Assembly (NCBI RefSeq): GCF_003369915.1 | Contig: NW_022881614.1 | Span: 7,461,001-7,525,000 of the forward strand | Reading direction: 5' to 3' | Source: Drosophila miranda | Taxonomy: Eukaryota > Arthropoda > Insecta > Diptera > Drosophilidae | Length of the DNA: 64,000 nucleotides | Shown here: piece after piece, positions 24,107 through 35,053 of the stretch | Layout of the letters: each line of letters opens with the position of its first letter | Position numbering within the stretch: position 1 is the stretch's first letter | The notes under the pieces: model-generated | Seen by the model: only the letters and a program-made list of their open reading frames with translations | Databases searched by the model: none | Told to the model about the DNA's origin: nothing | Translations under genes and position numbers: made by a program

Positions 24107-24565
24107 ATTTCGCCACACCCCCTTCCGCCCCCGCAAAGGACGAAAATCTGGGGCATCCACAAATCTCAGAGACTATTAAGGCTAGAGTAACCAAATTTGG
24201 TTTCCGTACTTCTGTTAGATCTCACTATAAAACGTATATCTCAGAATTTCGCCCCACCCCCTTCCGCCCCCACAAAGGACGAAAATCTGTTGCATCCACA
24301 ATATTGCACATTCGAGAAAACTAAAAACGCAGAATCATAGATAATGACTATATCTATCAGATTGCTAAATCTGGATCAGATCGAATCATTTTTGTAGCCA
24401 AAAGCAAGAAATCAATTTGCAGTGGCCACGCAGCGCCCGACGTCACGCTCAGACTGATTTTCTGTCTCTCTCGCACGCACTCTTTGTCGTGTGGTTCAAT
24501 ATTAGCGGCGTCTGCCGCAGGAGAGCCATACTGTGTACGCAGCAACTCACAACGTTCCCCCTCGT
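24107..24565 (+). mobile_element. INE-1: Partial DINE-1 (3' half), unit 1
   Basis: The 3' portion of a DINE-1 whose 5' half is missing where it abuts the gypsy fragment. It ends with CAACTCACAACGTTCCCCCT and is separated by 22 bp from the full copy that follows. Confidence 0.88.
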
Positions 24566-24587
24566 TTCTTTTGATTTTTCCTGCTTG

Positions 24588-25628
24588 CTTTTTATACCCG
24601 ATACTCAAAATGAGTATTGGGGTATATTAGATTTGTGGTAAAAGTGGATGTGTGTAACGTCCAGAAGGAATCGTTTCCGACCCCATAAAGTATATATATT
24701 CTTGATCAGCATCAATAGCCGAGTCGATTGAGCCCTGTCTGTCTGTCCGTCTGTCCGTCCGTCCGTCCGTCCGTCCGTCCGTCCGTCCGTCCCCTTCAGC
24801 GCCTAGTGCTCAAAGACTATAAGAGCTAGAGCAACGATGTTTTCAAAACTTCGCCCCGCCCACTTCCGCCCCTACAAAGGACGAAAATCTGTGGCATCCA
24901 CATTTTTAAAGATACGATAAAACCAAAATCTCAACCAGATCGTATAATTATTATAGCCAGAATCAAGAAAACAATTTCATTCTTTCTCGCTCTGTCTCTC
25001 TCTAACACACAGGTTTCATGGTCGGTTTGCCTATTGCAAAATATGAGTTCAAGGATCTCAGAACCTATAAGAGCCAGAGCAACCAAATTTGGTATCCACA
25101 CTCCTGTGATATCGGACCTTGACCGTTTCGTGTCCAAATTTCGCCACACCCCTTTCCGCCCCCGCAAAGGACGAAAATCTGGGGCATCCACAAATCTCAG
25201 AGACTATTAAGGCTAGAGTAACCAAATTTGGTATCCGCACTTCTGTTAGATCTCACTATAAAACGTATATCTCAGAATTTCGCCCCACCCTTTTCCGCAC
25301 CCACAAAGGACGAAAATCTGTTGCATCCACAATATTGCAGATTCGAGAAAACTAAAAACGCAGAATCATAGATAATGACCATATCTATCAGATTGCTGAA
25401 TCTGGATCAGATCAAATCATTTTTATAGCCAAAAGGAACAAATCAATTTGCACTGGCTACGCAGCCTCCGACGTCACGCTTAGACTGATTTTCTGTCGCT
25501 CTCGCACGCACTCCTTGTCGTGTCGTTTAATATTAGCGGCGTCTGCCGGAGGAGAGCCATACTGACTTAGTATCGGGTATAACTGTAGAGTTGCGGTCTC
25601 CGCAGCAACTCACAACGTTCCCCCTCGT
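24588..25628 (+). mobile_element. INE-1: DINE-1/INE-1 full copy, unit 1
   Basis: Canonical orientation: TTATACCCGATACTC at the 5' end, (GTCC)n at about 24745-24792, three GC-rich blocks, and the 3' hairpin GAGTTGCGG...CAACTC near 25588-25612. The spacer to the preceding partial copy matches the spacers at 44342-44364 and 45469-45491 except for one base. Confidence 0.9.
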
Positions 25629-27745
25629 TTTAATTTCGTATTTTGTCTGTTCTATCCGCAACAAAGTAACCCGGTCGGCTGAGAAACCACTGACCTCAGC
25701 TACACTTGGCTACAGAGAAGGACAGGCACAAGTGAGAGAGCCAGGTTGATTTTGTTTAATTAATTGTGGGGCACGTTTGAGCAGTGCTTTTGTGTGTTCG
25801 GGGGAGGCGCAGCGAGGCAAACATTTGTTTTAATTATTATGAAATGCAAATTGCATAATTAAAAATGTTAAATTCATTTTAATTTTTAATTACAATTAAT
25901 TTGAGGCCGCCTGCTGCAGAGAGTAAAATGATTTCCCATGAAACGAAATGAAAGATGTAAATCGGGGAAATGAGTGTGTATGGATGGTTTAATTGGTATC
26001 CGCGAAATGCCCATTAAACAGAGGAATCCCTGATCCTATACACATAGAAATCATGGCAAAAATTGGAAATTGCCTTGAAAAATCCTCTTATCAAAGTGAT
26101 TTTTCGCAGCACTGCCCAATGCTTGATGATGGATGGTGCATGTGAAGCAATCAAATGGTCGTAATGTCATCCACACCCGCCATAAGTGGATACACACACA
26201 CACACAGTAGCACAGGACACACAACCACTCACATATGACAGGAAACGAGGAGTAGGACGAAGGATGATGATGATGAGTCACTTTCGTCACGAAGCTATTT
26301 TTCCGCTTGATTACACGATAAATGAAAATCAAACGTTTGATTGCTTAATGCCATGGACTTAGGGTCATCTGCAACACCACCTACCAAAGCCACTACCCAC
26401 TCCAGAACTCCAGAAGGGTTGCAACTTTGCGAAAGTATAAGCGTCCAGAGGGATAGAGGTAGTGGACGAGAGAGAGAGAGGGAGTCACATGGCAGAGGCA
26501 ACATTTCAATTATTTATATGCTCGTTTGTCGCCTCTTCTTGCACCACCCCCTAAGCATTGGGGTTGGGACATGTCTGAGTGTCTGTGCACGTGTCTGATA
26601 ACCCAATGGATGCTCCAACACTTGACTGCTTTCTCTCACTTCTATTACCACTTCCACTTCTATCTCCAGTTATCATTTATTTCCTTTGGACTTTGACTGA
26701 TTTTCTGATAGTTGAGTGCGTTCTCTGGCCACAGTGAGAGCTTAAAGTTATTGCCCAGTTCCAGTCCAACACCTCTTTGAAGGAGCGTTGAGGTTGTATG
26801 TTGCTTTCGTACTTTGATTGATTTGTTAATCTCAAAGCGAAATACAAATTAAAAGCTTTTTGTTTTGCCACGAGCCCAAGGCAACCCCAGTGCCACTCCT
26901 CTGCAAGGACTCTACCTAAACCGCTTATGTTAATTAAATTTTTGGGGTTATTCGATGTACAAAGTTAAGAGCTTTCTTCACCCGCAATCAATCAATCAAA
27001 ACAAGCGTCTTAGGGAGCGTCTTCCTAGTCCCATCTTGGGTTTGCTTTTGCAACTAAGTTCTCGATGGAAATCTGCTTACATTTCTGACTCATTTCGTTT
27101 TGTGGGCTAAGTGGGGCAAAAAGGGTTTAAGTTAAGGGCGGCAAGGGGGCTTCTGTTGATTTCTATCCTACTTATTGATGAGGTGCCAGAGTCCGTTCCA
27201 ATAGGAGCGGAGCAATCAATAACCAAATGCTGACTGAGACAAATTAGAATGTATTTTAGAAGATGAAGAATTCAAGATTTAGAAAAGAAATTCCTGTTAG
27301 ATATATTCCTCTCTTATTATATCTCCTATTATATATCCTAAACCGATTTCCTGGTACCTAAAGTGTCTTAACCAAAGTTGGAAGCATTCCTTGCTCCCTT
27401 TTTCAGTCAAGTTCCTTTAGTATCACTTTTAGTTCCACTTCAACACCCTTACAACGCCCGAAGCGACACTGATAGCTTAACTCGGACGCAGACTCGACGA
27501 TTGACACTTGATGAATGGTTCGCTGACTTTGAAAATCTCAATGTCTCAATGTCTGCGACACGTTCACACACCACTGATTTTCAAGTTCAAGCGAAAGACC
27601 TTAGATATGTGCACTTTTAATTTCAAATAGAGATATATAGATTAAGATAAAGATAGTAATATGTAGAAAAATGTACAACCTCCCTTTGGTTAATAGTAAT
27701 ATTTGGCACAATTTGATTTGGTTGCAGCCCATCTTCCATTTCCCG
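25629..27745. other. Host spacer within duplication unit 1
   Basis: Non-coding host-like sequence of 2.1 kb with short (AC)n (about 26190) and GA-rich (about 26470) tracts. No gene is recognised. It ends with ATCTTCCATTTCCCG, the same sequence that adjoins the Loxl2 3' end in unit 2. Confidence 0.5.
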
Positions 27746-27747
27746 CA

Positions 27748-28398
27748 ATTAACCCTCCGCAACATTATTTCTCCTCGGAGCGCATTCACCCTCCGCAACA
27801 TTATTTCTCCTCGGAGCGCATTCACCTTCCGCAACAGTATTTCTCCTCGGAGCGCATTCACCCTCCGCAACATTATTTCTCCTCGGAGCGCATTAACCCT
27901 CCGCAACATTACTTCTCCTCGGAGCGCATTAACCCTCCGTAACATTATTTCTCCTCGGAGCGCATTCACCGTCCGCAACATTATTTCTCCTCGGAGCGCA
28001 TTCACCCTCCGCAACATTATTTCTCCTCGGAGCGCGTTCACCCTTCGCAACATTATTTCTCCTCGGAGCGCATTAACCCTCCGCAACATTATTCCTCCTC
28101 GGAGCGCATTAACCCTCCGCAACATTATTACTCCTCGGAGCGCATTAACCCTCCGCAACATTATTCCTCCTCGGAGCGCATTTACCCTCCGCAACATTAT
28201 TCCTCCTCGGAGCGCATTAACCCTCCGCAACATTATTTCTCCTCGGAGCGCATTAACCCTCCGCAACATTATTCCTCCTCGGAGCGCATTAACCCTCCGC
28301 AACATTATTTCTCCTCGGAGCGCATTCACCCTCCGCAACATTATTTCGCCTCGGAGCGCATTCACCCTCCGCAACATTCTTCCCCTCGGAGCGCTTTA
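27748..28398 (+). repeat. 36-bp minisatellite, unit 2 (about 18 units)
   Basis: Same repeat as 20299-21070, without the first four units and without the U3 promoter region. It has one unit more than the corresponding stretch of unit 1. Confidence 0.93.
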
Positions 28399-28734
28399 TG
28401 CCTCCGCGACCTCAACCGACACCGACCAGAAGACTACCAGGACCCGCACGCAACCATCCGCCACGTGCGGCCAACCCGAAGGACGACCCCGAAGGAAGAG
28501 CCAGCAGAAAAACACCCGCGCAACTACCAAACTTTGTACCTTTAAGAACAATAAAATTAACTCCATCTCTTTTGTTACCGCTCAAAGCCAGCCTTATTCT
28601 TGAACCACGAGACTGTCTTTCAGCTACCACACCCAGAGATCAAACAAATTTCTGTGGAACCCGGCGCGACGAGCAGCCTGGAACCTGCCCGAGCAGGTTG
28701 TGGTAGCATAAGAAGCATAATCTCAAAGGTCAAG

Positions 28735-29846
28735 ATGGCAAAACAATGGATAAACCAAGCAACGAAACTGGAGTTACAAAACTATGGCGAGGAATTCGTA
28801 TTGGAGAAACTGGATGGACTAGAAACCCAAAAGAAACAACTTTTACAATTTTTGGAGGGAACAGACCTCCAATACATATTCGAGAGAGGCTAGAACAACT
28901 AGCAAATACCCAAACACGAGGGAGAAGCCCGAGAACCAAGAGCCCAAGGCAACAATCACCAAAAGGAGTACCACAAAAACCAACAATGGAAGAGAGCCAA
29001 GGGGAGACCAGGACAGGCAGGAAGAAATCGCTATTTCCAAAACAGATAAAGAAAGGATCACCAGAAGCAGTAGCGATAATAGAAAAAATACGCAAGTGGG
29101 ACCTGATCTTTACAGGAAAAGGAGGGCTGCTAGAATTCCTGAGCAGGATGAAGGAATTAGCAGAAACCTACGGGGTAGAACCGGACCACCTCGTATTCGC
29201 AATTTCGATAATTCTGGAAGAAAGCGCACTAGACTGGTGGCACACAAAGCCAGCGCCAGTCACATCATGGGAGGATGCAAAGGTCGGACTAAAAGAGAAC
29301 TTCATATCCCCCAGATACCAAGAGGAGCTTGCAAAAAAATTGGCAAAGCGAAAACAAGCGGAAACAGAACCAGTTCGAGACTATATCCAAGAAATAAGGA
29401 AGTTAATGAGGTTCGGAACCTACACAGAGCAGGAAAAACTGGAAATAATATACCAGAACTGCCGGCTGCCGCTGAAACTATACGTGAAGAGGAGAGAATT
29501 CCAAACGCTGTCGGAATTCATGATCATCACAGAGGAATTCGAAAAAATTGAGACAGATGCAGGACTCTCCAAGGTTAAAGGTCGCCAATGGAATTACCCA
29601 CAAAACGACCAACAAGCTTGGCAAAGGACGCAATACCGACAAAGGAAATGTCAAAGATGTGGAAACTATGGGCACGAGGCCCGAACATGCAACAGGGAAC
29701 CCGTACTGTACTGCTGGACCTGCAACAAACAAGGAGTACGCACAATAGACTGCTGCAGAAAACAACCGGAAAACACACAGGGCGCAGGACCAACCCGCGA
29801 ATCTCCTGTGGCCCAAAACCAGCTGAGCGGGACAACACACAACTAA
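28735..29846 (+). pseudogene. Gag of the gypsy-type element, unit 2
   Basis: Copy of 21407-22518 with the same frameshift near the start and the same single good zinc knuckle (about 29649-29690). Visible differences include a C-to-A change at about 28893 and another at about 29337 (Gln to Lys). Confidence 0.8.
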
Positions 29847-29850
29847 TATT

Positions 29851-31434
29851 TAACAATAACCAACTTTTAGGACGGGCCAGGATTGGATCACAACTGATGG
29901 ATGTAATCATCGATACAGGGGCAACAAGATTCATGAAAAACGAAAGGGCGGCCGAAAAACTAAAAGAAGAAGGCATCGAAGGAGTGGAAAACAGATTTAT
30001 CCGTCTCGCGGATGGAAGCACTCGGAGAACAACACGGAGAATCCAACTAATAGTAGAACTAGGGGAAAAGAGACCACCCAATCATTCCTAATCATGACAG
30101 GGGTACCAGACACCCCCATACTAGGAATGGAATTTTTAAAAGATGCAGGCACATCAATAACGTGCGGAGAAGCCACAGTAAACTTCAACGGGGAACCAAA
30201 CCCAAAGAGAAAGGAGGAAAGCGCAAGAAATTCAGTATCAGAGCCGACGGACGAAGAAATCGAATAATGGATTAAAACGCAATGTGAGCAATGTTACGAA
30301 ACATCGGATATTTCTGAAGGATGACAGACCAGTCAAACAGAGGTATTACCCAAGAAACCCAGCGCAAATGGAAATCATCAACAAAGAGATCAGCGAACTC
30401 ATAAAGCAAGATCTAATAGAACCATCACACAGCCCATACAGCTCGCCGATTGTTCTCATGAAAAAGAAAACCGGAGATTGGAGGGTCTGCGTGGACCACC
30501 GACTGTTAAACGAAAAAACAGAGAAGGATGCATACCCATTACCACGGATGGACTTTATTCTAAATCAGCTTAAAGAGGCTAAATACATTAGCACGCTCGA
30601 CTTAAAGTCAGGGTATTGGGAAATCCCTATGGAAAAACAGAGCCGACACTACACAGCCTTTACAGCTCCCGGGCGAGGATTGTACCAATGGAAGGTCATG
30701 CCATTCGGACTCACAACAGCACCTGCTACGTTCCAAAGAGCCCTAGACTCGGTAATCGGACCGGACATGGAACCATTCGCTTTCGCATACCTAGACGACA
30801 TAATCGTTGTTCGGAGCAGAACCCAGCCGATTTGCTGCTTGCCAACTAGCACCTAATTCTTGGCCCTCAGCCGCTTATTTTGTTTGTTACTTATGTCTAT
30901 GTCACTCATTTGTTTGTTAAAGCTTTGCGCTTGCTTGCCCTGCTAAACGCTCTCTGCCAGCTCGCTCTTCGCTATCTCCGCTTTGGGTCTGCCTACCGAC
31001 GTCGGCCGAGCGAAGCTGCGCTTAGCGATCGGAGCGGCAATGTAAAGGGCAGGCAAGCCACACTTGCAATTTGGATGTCACGCATTAAAGAACATATCGT
31101 AATTTTATTTCTGCGCCGAGTTTTATTTAATTCGAAATAATTAGTCGGCCGATTGGGGATAAAAAACATTATCTCCACAATCGTAATTGGGCGGACGAAA
31201 GTTGAACACATGCAGAAACTACAAACGGTATTCGAACGACTACGGACAGCAAACCTACGCATTAACGCAGCAAAATGTCACTTTTTCCAAAAGAAACTTA
31301 AATACCTAGGACACATGGTGAGCGAGGAAGGAATACACACAGACCCATATAAAGTGGCGGCCATTAAAGAACTCACCGCACCAACTACACTGAAACAGCT
31401 GCACAGTTTTTTCGGCCTGGCATCTTGGTACCGC
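29851..31434 (+). pseudogene. Protease-reverse transcriptase fragment, unit 2, split by a solo LTR
   Basis: Same layout as 22523-24106. Here the DTGA protease frame passes the point where unit 1 is broken (three G's at 29946-29948) but breaks later, at a run of four G's near 30061 where unit 1 has five. The reverse transcriptase half-domains at 30284-30807 and 31180-31434 match those of unit 1, apart from an Ile-to-Met change near 30460. No integrase is present. Confidence 0.85.
30808..31179 (+). mobile_element. Solo LTR nested in reverse transcriptase, unit 2
   Basis: Copy of 23480-23851 with the same ATCGT flanks. It shows that this insertion is older than the tandem duplication. Confidence 0.82.
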
Positions 31435-31893
31435 ATTTCGCCACACCCCCTTCCGCCCCCGCAAAGGACGAAAATCTGGGGCATCCACAAATCTCAGAGA
31501 CTATTAAGGCTAGAGTAACCAAATTTGGTTTCCGTACTTCTGTTAGATCTCACTATAAAACGTATATCTCAGAATTTCGCCCCACCCCCTTCCGCCCCCA
31601 CAAAGGACGAAAATCTGTTGCATCCACAATATTGCACATTCGAGAAAACTAAAAACGCAGAATCATAGATAATGACTATATCTATCAGATTGCTAAATCT
31701 GGATCAGATCGAATCATTTTTGTAGCCAAAAGCAAGAAATCAATTTGCAGTGGCCACGCAGCACCCGACGTCACGCTCAGACTGATTTTCTGTCTCTCTC
31801 GCACGCACTCTTTGTCGTGTGGTTCAATATTAGCGGCGTCTGCCGCAGGAGAGCCATACTGTGTACGCAGCAACTCACAACGTTCCCCCTCGT
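31435..31893 (+). mobile_element. INE-1: Partial DINE-1, unit 2
   Basis: Copy of 24107-24565, lacking the DINE-1 5' half. Confidence 0.88.
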
Positions 31894-31915
31894 TTCTTTT
31901 GATTTTTCCTGCTTG

Positions 31916-32956
31916 CTTTTTATACCCGATACTCAAAATGAGTATTGGGGTATATTAGATTTGTGGTAAAAGTGGATGTGTGTAACGTCCAGAAGGAATC
32001 GTTTCCGACCCCATAAAGTATATATATTCTTGATCAGCATCAATAGCCGAGTCGATTGAGCCCTGTCTGTCTGTCCGTCTGTCCGTCCGTCCGTCCGTCC
32101 GTCCGTCCGTCCGTCCGTCCCCTTCAGCGCCTAGTGCTCAAAGACTATAAGAGCTAGAGCAACGATGTTTTCAAAACTTCGCCCCGCCCACTTCCGCCCC
32201 TACAAAGGACGAAAATCTGTGGCATCCACATTTTTAAAGATACGATAAAACCAAAATCTCAACCAGATCGTATAATTATTATAGCCAGAATCAAGAAAAC
32301 AATTTCATTCTTTCTCGCTCTGTCTCTCTCTAACACACAGGTTTCATGGTCGGTTTGCCTATTGCAAAATATGAGTTCAAGGATCTCAGAACCTATAAGA
32401 GCCAGAGCAACCAAATTTGGTATCCACACTCCTGTGATATCGGACCTTGACCGTTTCGTGTCCAAATTTCGCCACACCCCTTTCCGCCCCCGCAAAGGAC
32501 GAAAATCTGGGGCATCCACAAATCTCAGAGACTATTAAGGCTAGAGTAACCAAATTTGGTATCCGCACTTCTGTTAGATCTCACTATAAAACGTATATCT
32601 CAGAATTTCGCCCCACCCTTTTCCGCACCCACAAAGGACGAAAATCTGTTGCATCCACAATATTGCAGATTCGAGAAAACTAAAAACGCAGAATCATAGA
32701 TAATGACCATATCTATCAGATTGCTGAATCTGGATCAGATCAAATCATTTTTATAGCCAAAAGGAACAAATCAATTTAAACTGGCTACGCAGCCCCCGAC
32801 GTCACGCTTAGACTGATTTTCTGTCGCTCTCGCACGCACTCCTTGTCGTGTCGTTTAATATTAGCGGCGTCTGCCGGAGGAGAGCCATACTGACTTAGTA
32901 TCGGGTATAACTGTAGAGTTGCGGTCTCCGCAGCAACTCACAACGTTCCCCCTCGT
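31916..32956 (+). mobile_element. INE-1: DINE-1/INE-1 full copy, unit 2
   Basis: Copy of 24588-25628. Small differences from unit 1 are seen near 32776-32794. Confidence 0.9.
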
Positions 32957-35036
32957 TTTAATTTCGTATTTTGTCTGTTCTATCCGCAACAAAGTAACCC
33001 GGTCGGCTGAGAAACCACTGACCTCAGCTACACTTGGCTACAGAGAAGGACAGGCACAAGTGAGAGAGCCAGGTTGATTTTGTTTAATTAATTGTGGGGC
33101 ACGTTTGAGCAGTGCTTTTGTGTGTTCGGGGGAGGCGCAGCGAGGCAAACATTTGTTTTAATTATTATGAAATGCAAATTGCATAATTAAAAATGTTAAA
33201 TTCATTTTAATTTTTAATTACAATTAATTTGAGGCCGCCTGCTGCAGAGAGTAAAATGATTTCCCATGAAACGAAATGAAAAATGTAAATCGGGGAAATG
33301 AGTGTGTATGGATGGTTTAATTGGTATCCGCGAAATGCCCATTAAACAGAGGAATCCCTGATCCTATACACATAGAAATCATGGCAAAAATTGGAAATTG
33401 CCTTGAAAAATCCTCTTATCAAAGTGATTTTTCGCAGCACTGCCCAATGCTTGATGATGGATGGTGCATGTGAAGCAATCAAATGGTCGTAATGTCATCC
33501 ACACCCGCCATAAGTGGATACACACACACACACAGTAGCACAGGACACACAACCACTCACATATGACAGGAAACGAGGAGTAGGACGAAGGATGATGATG
33601 ATGAGTCACTTTCGTCACGAAGCTATTTTTCCGCTTGATTACACGATAAATGAAAATCAAACGTTTGATTGCTTAATGCCATGGACTTAGGGTCATCTGC
33701 AACACCACCTACCAAAGCCACTACCCACTCCAGAACTCCAGAAGGGTTGCAACTTTGCGAAAGTATAAGCGTCCAGAGGGATAGAGGTAGTGGACGAGAG
33801 AGAGAGAGGGAGTCACATGTCGCCTCTTCTTGCACCACCCCCTAAGCATTGGGGTTGGGACATGTCTGAGTGTCTGTGCACGTGTCTGATAACCCAATGG
33901 ATGCTCCAACACTTGACTGCTTTCTCTCACTTCTATTACCACTTCCACTTCTATCTCCAGTTATCATTTATTTCCTTTGGACTTTGACTGATTTTCTGAT
34001 AGTTGAGTGCGTTCTCTGGCCACAGTGAGAGCTTAAAGTTATTGCCCAGTTCCAGTCCAACACCTCTTTGAAGGAGCGTTGAGGTTGTATGTTGCTTTCG
34101 TACTTTGATTGATTTGTTAATCTCAAAGCGAAATACAAATTAAAAGCTTTTTGTTTTGCCACGAGCCCAAGGCAACCCCAGTGCCACTCCTCTGCAAGGA
34201 CTCTACCTAAACCGCTTATGTTAATTAAATTTTTGGGGTTATTCGATGTACAAAGTTAAGAGCTTTCTTCACCCGCAATCAATCAATCAAAACAAGCGTC
34301 TTAGGGAGCGTCTTCCTAGTCCCATCTTGGGTTTGCTTTTGCAACTAAGTTCTCGATGGAAATCTGCTTACATTTCTGACTCATTTCGTTTTGTGGGCTA
34401 AGTGGGGCAAAAAGGGTTTAAGTTTAGGGCGGCAAGGGGGCTTCTGTTGATTTCTATCCTACTTATTGATGAGGTGCCAGAGTCCGTTCCAATAGGAGCG
34501 GAGCAATCAATAACCAAATGCTGACTGAGACAAATTAGAATGTATTTTAGAAGATGAAGAATTCAAGATTTAGAAAAGAAATTCCTGTTAGATATATTCC
34601 TCTCTTATTATATCTCCTATTATATATCCTAAACCGATTTCCTGGTACCTAAAGTGTCTTAACCAAAGTTGGAAGCATTCCTTGCTCCCTTTTTCAGTCA
34701 AGTTCCTTTAGTATCACTTTTAGTTCCACTTCAACACCCTTACAACGCCCGAAGCGACACTGATAGCTTAACTCGGACGCAGACTCGACGATTGACACTT
34801 GATGAATGGTTCGCTGACTTTGAAAATCTCAATGTCTCAATGTCTGCGACACGTTCACACACCACTGATTTTCAAGTTCAAGCGAAAGACCTTAGATATG
34901 GGCACTTTTAATTTCAAATAGAGATATATAGATTAAGATAAAGATAGTAATATGTAGAAAAATGTACAACCTCCCTTTGGTTAATAGTAATATTTGGCAC
35001 AATTTGATTTGGTTGCAGCCCATCTTCCATTTCCCG
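32957..35036. other. Host spacer within duplication unit 2
   Basis: Copy of 25629-27745 with a 37-bp deletion near 33818. It is non-coding. Its last part is probably the original downstream region of Loxl2. Confidence 0.5.
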
Positions 35037-35053
35037 ATTTCCGGTACAACCCC

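Larger units (their letters stand above)
20454..27745. repeat. Tandem duplication, unit 1 (about 7.29 kb)
   Basis: This block recurs at 27746-35036 in direct orientation. The offset is 7292 at the left, 7328 after the array (one extra 36-bp unit in unit 2), and 7291 after about 26490 (a 37-bp deletion in unit 2). Only scattered single-base differences are visible. It contains most of the minisatellite, the gag-pol fragment with a nested solo LTR, two DINE-1 pieces and 2.1 kb of host spacer. Confidence 0.95.
27746..35036. repeat. Tandem duplication, unit 2 (about 7.29 kb)
   Basis: Direct repeat of 20454-27745. The junction between units reads CATTTCCCG/CAATTAACCC and shares only a few bases (CGC) with the left edge of unit 1, indicating a microhomology or end-joining type junction. 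The right edge is 17 bp beyond the Loxl2 stop codon. Differences from unit 1 are sparse: one extra 36-bp unit, a 37-bp deletion near 33818, homopolymer length changes and scattered substitutions. Confidence 0.95.

Noticed and set aside
24097-24324. Recurrent 60-90-residue frames with PPSAPAKDENLGHPQ and similar
   Set aside because: They occur in every DINE-1 copy, in both orientations, and are by-products of the non-coding repeat.
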